Made by a program: the position numbers and the translations under genes. This document shows positions 14,716 through 17,531 of a DNA stretch of 17,531 nucleotides, piece by piece (the first letter of the stretch is position 1; each line of letters opens with the position of its first letter). Below the pieces are notes generated by a model. It saw nothing but the letters and a program-made list of their open reading frames with translations, was not told where the DNA came from and ran no database searches. The stretch comes from DASPFV01 sp035620975 (GTDB taxonomy: Bacteria; Acidobacteriota; Vicinamibacteria; Vicinamibacterales; 2-12-FULL-66-21). Location: the NCBI GenBank assembly GCA_035620975.1, contig DASPFV010000041.1, forward strand, positions 1 to 17,531, written 5' to 3'.

Positions 14716-15861
14716 ATGCTCACCTGTCACAGCGACGTCGTCGGGAGCCTCCTCCGCCCCCAGTACCTGCTCGACGCGCGCGCGCGGGTCGAGGCGGGCG
14801 CCATGACGCCCGCCCAGTTCAAGCGCGTCGAGGACCGGGCCGTGCAGGACGCCGTCGCCCTTCAGGAGCAGGCCGGCCTCGACGTCGTCACCGATGGCGA
14901 GATGCGTCGCTATGCGTTCTACGGGCACCTGGTCGAGGCCCTCGAAGGCTTCGACAGGGAGGCCGGATGGTCCATCACGTTCCGGGACGGCGAGGGCCAC
15001 GAAGCGGCGCTGAAGCGGCCTGTGGTCGTGGACAGGCTTCGCTGGCGTCGTCAGATGAGCGTCGAGGAGTTCACGTATCTTCGCGGACGTACCGAGAGGG
15101 CCGTCAAGGTTACCCTCGTCAGCGCGCAGCAGGCGGCGGCGTACTACGACCCGGAGAAGTCGCGCGGCGCGTATCCCACGCGCGATGCCTACCTTGCAGA
15201 CCTCGTCGATTTCACCCGCCGAGAGATCGCCGAGCTGCGGCGCCTCGGGTGCGAATACGTGCAGATCGACGCACCCCAGTACGCCGCGCTGCTGGACGAG
15301 ACGATCCGGGAAGGGTATCGCGCGAGGGGGAGCGATCCCGATCGGATGCTGGACGCGTGCATCGAGCTCGACAACGCGATCATGGAGGGCCATCCCGGAG
15401 TGACCTTCGGCATCCATATCTGCCGCGGCAATCACCGCAGCATGTTCTATGCATCCGGCGGCTACGACCGCATCGCGGCCAGGGTGTTCGGCCAGGCTCG
15501 GTTCGACCGCTTCCTCCTCGAGTACGACGACGCGCGGTCGGGGACGTTCGAGCCGCTCCGGCACGTGCCCGGGGATCGTGTGGTGGTGCTCGGGCTCGTC
15601 AGCTCGAAGACGCCGCGTCTCGAGACCCGGGAGTCGCTGCTCGCGCGGATCGAGGAGGCCTCCCGCATCGTCCCGCTCGAGCGGCTGGCGCTCAGCCCGC
15701 AGTGCGGCTTTGCATCGACGCACGAAGGCAATCGGCTCTCGGCCGCCGATCAGCAACGCAAGCTCGAGCTCGTGGCGTCGGTCGCGCGTGAAGTGTGGGG
15801 CAAACCGGCTGCCGCCGGGCCGCTGCTCGCCCATCGCGGCTCGCAACTCGGCACCGCGTGA
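14716..15861 (+). CDS. MetE-like zinc methyltransferase (cobalamin-independent methionine synthase II family)
   Basis: 381 residues, cytoplasmic, covering only the C-terminal catalytic barrel type of MetE (COG0620), as in Bacillus YxjG/YxjH and epoxyalkane:CoM transferase. Zinc ligands are visible: H234 and C236 (GIHICRGNH), E269 (LLEYDD) and C330 (SPQCGF). The N-terminal block SDVVGSLLRP and VTDGEMRR (58-65) are typical of the family, and QIDAP contains D185. The zinc would activate a thiol for methyl or alkyl transfer; donor and acceptor are not determined. It is divergent from a hydroxycinnamate operon and is followed after 47 bp by a feruloyl-esterase-like gene, so a link to methoxy-group use is possible. 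A plain methionine synthase role is the alternative. The start at 14716 fits the family N-terminus. Confidence 0.82.
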   Translation: MLTCHSDVVGSLLRPQYLLDARARVEAGAMTPAQFKRVEDRAVQDAVALQEQAGLDVVTDGEMRRYAFYGHLVEALEGFDREAGWSITFRDGEGHEAALKRPVVVDRLRWRRQMSVEEFTYLRGRTERAVKVTLVSAQQAAAYYDPEKSRGAYPTRDAYLADLVDFTRREIAELRRLGCEYVQIDAPQYAALLDETIREGYRARGSDPDRMLDACIELDNAIMEGHPGVTFGIHICRGNHRSMFYASGGYDRIAARVFGQARFDRFLLEYDDARSGTFEPLRHVPGDRVVVLGLVSSKTPRLETRESLLARIEEASRIVPLERLALSPQCGFASTHEGNRLSAADQQRKLELVASVAREVWGKPAAAGPLLAHRGSQLGTA

Positions 15862-15895
15862 GCGAGGCCGCGGGGCAGCGAAACACGAGGGACAG

Positions 15896-15902
15896 AAAGG
15901 AG
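15896..15902 (+). promoter_or_regulatory. Shine-Dalgarno fixing the esterase start
   Basis: AAAGGAG with a 6-nt spacer to the ATG at 15909. It rejects a longer in-frame reading from 15795 that would overlap the MetE-like gene. Confidence 0.85.
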
Positions 15903-15908
15903 CACCAG

Positions 15909-17186
15909 ATGCGACGACAGTTCATCATCTCCTTCGCGCTCGTCGCGCTCTGCGCGACGACATTGGTGGCGCAGGGGGGCGCGGGGCAGGGCACGGCGCA
16001 GCCGCCGGCCGGCGGCGGGCGCGGCGGGCAGCAGGGCCCGCAGGTCGTGTCACCGGAGGTCCATCCCGATCGCTCGGTGACCCTCCGCGTGCTCGCGCCG
16101 AAGGCCACCGAGATCCTCGTGACGGGGGAGATCCTCAACGGCGGCAAGCCACAGCCGATGACGAAAGGCGAGGACGGCATCTGGACGGCGAAGCTCGGTC
16201 CCGTGCCGCCGGACGTCTATCTCTACGCGTTCAACATCGACGGCGTGAACACGCCCGATCCGCGCAATCCCTGGGTGAAGCTCGTGTCGGGCGCCGGGCT
16301 GGCGTCCCAGGTCGAGGTCCCAGGCGATGGGCTGCAGTACTACGACTCGAAGCCCGTGCCGCACGGCCTGGTTCAGATCATGACCTACGAGTCGAAGAGC
16401 GCGGGCGCCACGCGGCAGGCGTGGGTGTACACGCCGCCCGACTACGGCCGTACGAACACGCGGTACCCCGTGCTCTACCTCCTGCACGGCGGCGGAGACA
16501 TGGATCCGGGATGGGCGATGACCGGGCGCGCCCACATCATCATGGACAACCTGATCGCCGAGAAGAAGGCCGTGCCGATGGTGGTCGTGATGCCGCTGGC
16601 GCGCGGCGGCGGCAGCATGGGGCTCGGGCCGGCCGGCATGTCGCCCGGCATCCAGGCCGCAGGCAACGTCGCTCCGGGCGCGGGCCGCGGTGGCGGCCGC
16701 GGCGGCGCGCCTGCCCCGGCGGGCCCGGCGCCGCTCGGCGCGTTCGCGCAGGACTTCATCAACGACCTCCTGCCGGCCGTCGAGAAGACCTTCCGGGTGT
16801 CCGCGCGTCCGGAGGATCGCGCCATCGGCGGTCTCTCGATGGGCGGCGGCGCGACGGTCAACACGGCGTTCAGCCGTCCCGATCTCTTCCGCTACGTGAT
16901 CATCATGAGCGCCGGGGGCGGCGCGAACCTCGAGGAGGCGTATCCGAAGTTCTTCGCCAACTCGGGTGCCGCGGCAAAGCAGATGAAGCTGATCTGGCTC
17001 GGCGTCGGCGAAGGGGACTTCGCGCTGGACGGCACGAAGGCGATCGCGGCTGCGCTGGCGAAGCACGACATTCCGCACACGCTCCGGATCACCGAGGGGC
17101 GGCACGAGTGGCGGCTCTGGCGGCCGCACCTCCACGAGTTCGCGCAGCTGCTGTTCCGCGCCGGCAAGGGCACCGGCACGCAGTAG
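15909..17186 (+). CDS. Exported CE1/feruloyl-esterase-like alpha/beta hydrolase
   Basis: 425 residues. A signal peptide (about 1-22) is followed by a Gly/Pro/Arg-rich linker (23-45), an N-terminal early-set beta domain (about 48-140) as in Fes/CE1 enzymes, and an esterase domain (about 155-420). Catalytic candidates are S310 in GGLSMGGG, H399 in GRHEWRLW and D370 in GEGDF; HGGGD (193-197) supplies the oxyanion region. The GLSMGGG context and H-E-W-x-x-W resemble the XynZ-type feruloyl esterase domain. A Gly/Arg/Ala/Pro-rich loop (about 230-275) interrupts the esterase domain. With a feruloyl-CoA-synthetase operon next door, release of ferulate from plant polysaccharide is the best guess; a generic enterochelin-esterase-like or acetyl esterase role remains possible. 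The stop codon is part of a TAGG just before the GntR gene. Confidence 0.83.
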   Translation: MRRQFIISFALVALCATTLVAQGGAGQGTAQPPAGGGRGGQQGPQVVSPEVHPDRSVTLRVLAPKATEILVTGEILNGGKPQPMTKGEDGIWTAKLGPVPPDVYLYAFNIDGVNTPDPRNPWVKLVSGAGLASQVEVPGDGLQYYDSKPVPHGLVQIMTYESKSAGATRQAWVYTPPDYGRTNTRYPVLYLLHGGGDMDPGWAMTGRAHIIMDNLIAEKKAVPMVVVMPLARGGGSMGLGPAGMSPGIQAAGNVAPGAGRGGGRGGAPAPAGPAPLGAFAQDFINDLLPAVEKTFRVSARPEDRAIGGLSMGGGATVNTAFSRPDLFRYVIIMSAGGGANLEEAYPKFFANSGAAAKQMKLIWLGVGEGDFALDGTKAIAAALAKHDIPHTLRITEGRHEWRLWRPHLHEFAQLLFRAGKGTGTQ

Positions 17187-17195
17187 GCGCACGTC

Positions 17196-17531
17196 GTGGC
17201 TCGAACGGCCCGATTCGGTGGAACCCCCGACGCGCCGGACGTCACGGGCGGCCCGGCGGAGCCGGCTGCCGGCCGGGCTGGCAGCTCGCAGCTCGAGCGG
17301 GTCGTCCTGACGCTCCGCGGGATGCTGCTCCGGGGGGACTTCGCCCCCGGCTCGCGTCTCGCGGAGCTCACGCTCGTGCCGCGGCTGAAGGCGTCGCGCA
17401 CGCCAGTCCGGCTCGCGCTCGAGCGGCTCGCGCATGAAGGGCTGCTCGAGCCGCTGCCGACCGCGGGGTTCAGGGTCCGCTCGTTCGCGGTGGCCGACAT
17501 CAACGATGCGATCGAGATCCGCGGCGTGCTG
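17196..17531 (+). CDS. GntR family transcriptional regulator, FadR/FCD type (truncated by window end)
   Basis: The first 112 codons are in the window. After a variable Ala/Gly/Pro-rich N-terminus, the winged helix-turn-helix starts near LERVVLTLRGMLLRG, with the typical PGSRLAELTL and then SRTPVRLALERLAHEGLL (helix-turn-helix) and GFRVRSF (wing). The following ADINDAIEIRGVL is the usual junction into the FCD effector domain. The start is GTG at 17196, 9 nt after the esterase stop and in the same frame; AGG, formed partly by that stop codon, lies 8 nt upstream, which suggests translational coupling. FCD regulators usually bind carboxylates. It is a candidate regulator of the hydroxycinnamate genes. 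Confidence 0.85.
   Translation, partial: MARTARFGGTPDAPDVTGGPAEPAAGRAGSSQLERVVLTLRGMLLRGDFAPGSRLAELTLVPRLKASRTPVRLALERLAHEGLLEPLPTAGFRVRSFAVADINDAIEIRGVL

Overview
The window looks like a chromosomal segment of a high-GC soil bacterium, most likely Acidobacteriota (class Vicinamibacteria or a relative). This rests on gene content: a Planctomycete/Acidobacteria-type membrane-bound dehydrogenase fused to cytochrome c, a DUF1080 protein, Gfo/Idh/MocA and TIM-barrel sugar enzymes, and exported proteins with Gly/Arg-rich linkers. No rRNA, tRNA, phage, IS element or CRISPR was seen, so the taxonomy is an inference.

Region A (126-7660) is a sugar module. A large secreted dehydrogenase/cytochrome c/discoidin-like protein (+) converges on a four-gene minus-strand operon. 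In transcription order the operon encodes a phosphomannose-isomerase-like cupin, a sugar isomerase/epimerase TIM barrel, a Gfo/Idh/MocA oxidoreductase and an exported DUF1080 protein (3-keto-disaccharide hydrolase family). A heptanucleotide tandem repeat (GGCTCTG/A) lies between the first two operon genes. The combination suggests oxidation, cleavage and isomerisation of glycosides through keto-sugars.

Region B (7661-9577) begins with a 296 bp divergent promoter region holding inverted repeats. It continues with a galactose-mutarotase-like protein and an exported azurin/plastocyanin-like cupredoxin (+). A cluster of three GC-rich hairpins separates this from the next, convergent operon.

Region C (9688-17531) is the most interesting part: two divergent transcription units that together look like a hydroxycinnamate (ferulate/p-coumarate) locus. 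The minus operon encodes a fused enoyl-CoA hydratase/3-hydroxyacyl-CoA dehydrogenase, a feruloyl-CoA-synthetase-type ligase and an amidohydrolase, all joined by ATGA overlaps. The set matches the logic of beta-oxidative deacetylation, in which the Rhodococcus amidohydrolase CouO replaces thiolase and thioesterase. The plus unit encodes a MetE-like zinc methyltransferase, an exported CE1/feruloyl-esterase-like hydrolase and the start of a GntR/FCD regulator. The 143 bp between the units carries a good sigma70-like promoter flanked by two TGCATGCAG palindromes whose centres are 63 bp apart.

Inferred overall scheme: the esterase releases ferulate from plant cell wall, the CoA ligase activates it, the fused enzyme hydrates and oxidises the side chain, and the amidohydrolase cleaves the beta-keto product to an aromatic acid. 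The MetE-like protein may handle methyl groups and the GntR protein may regulate the locus.
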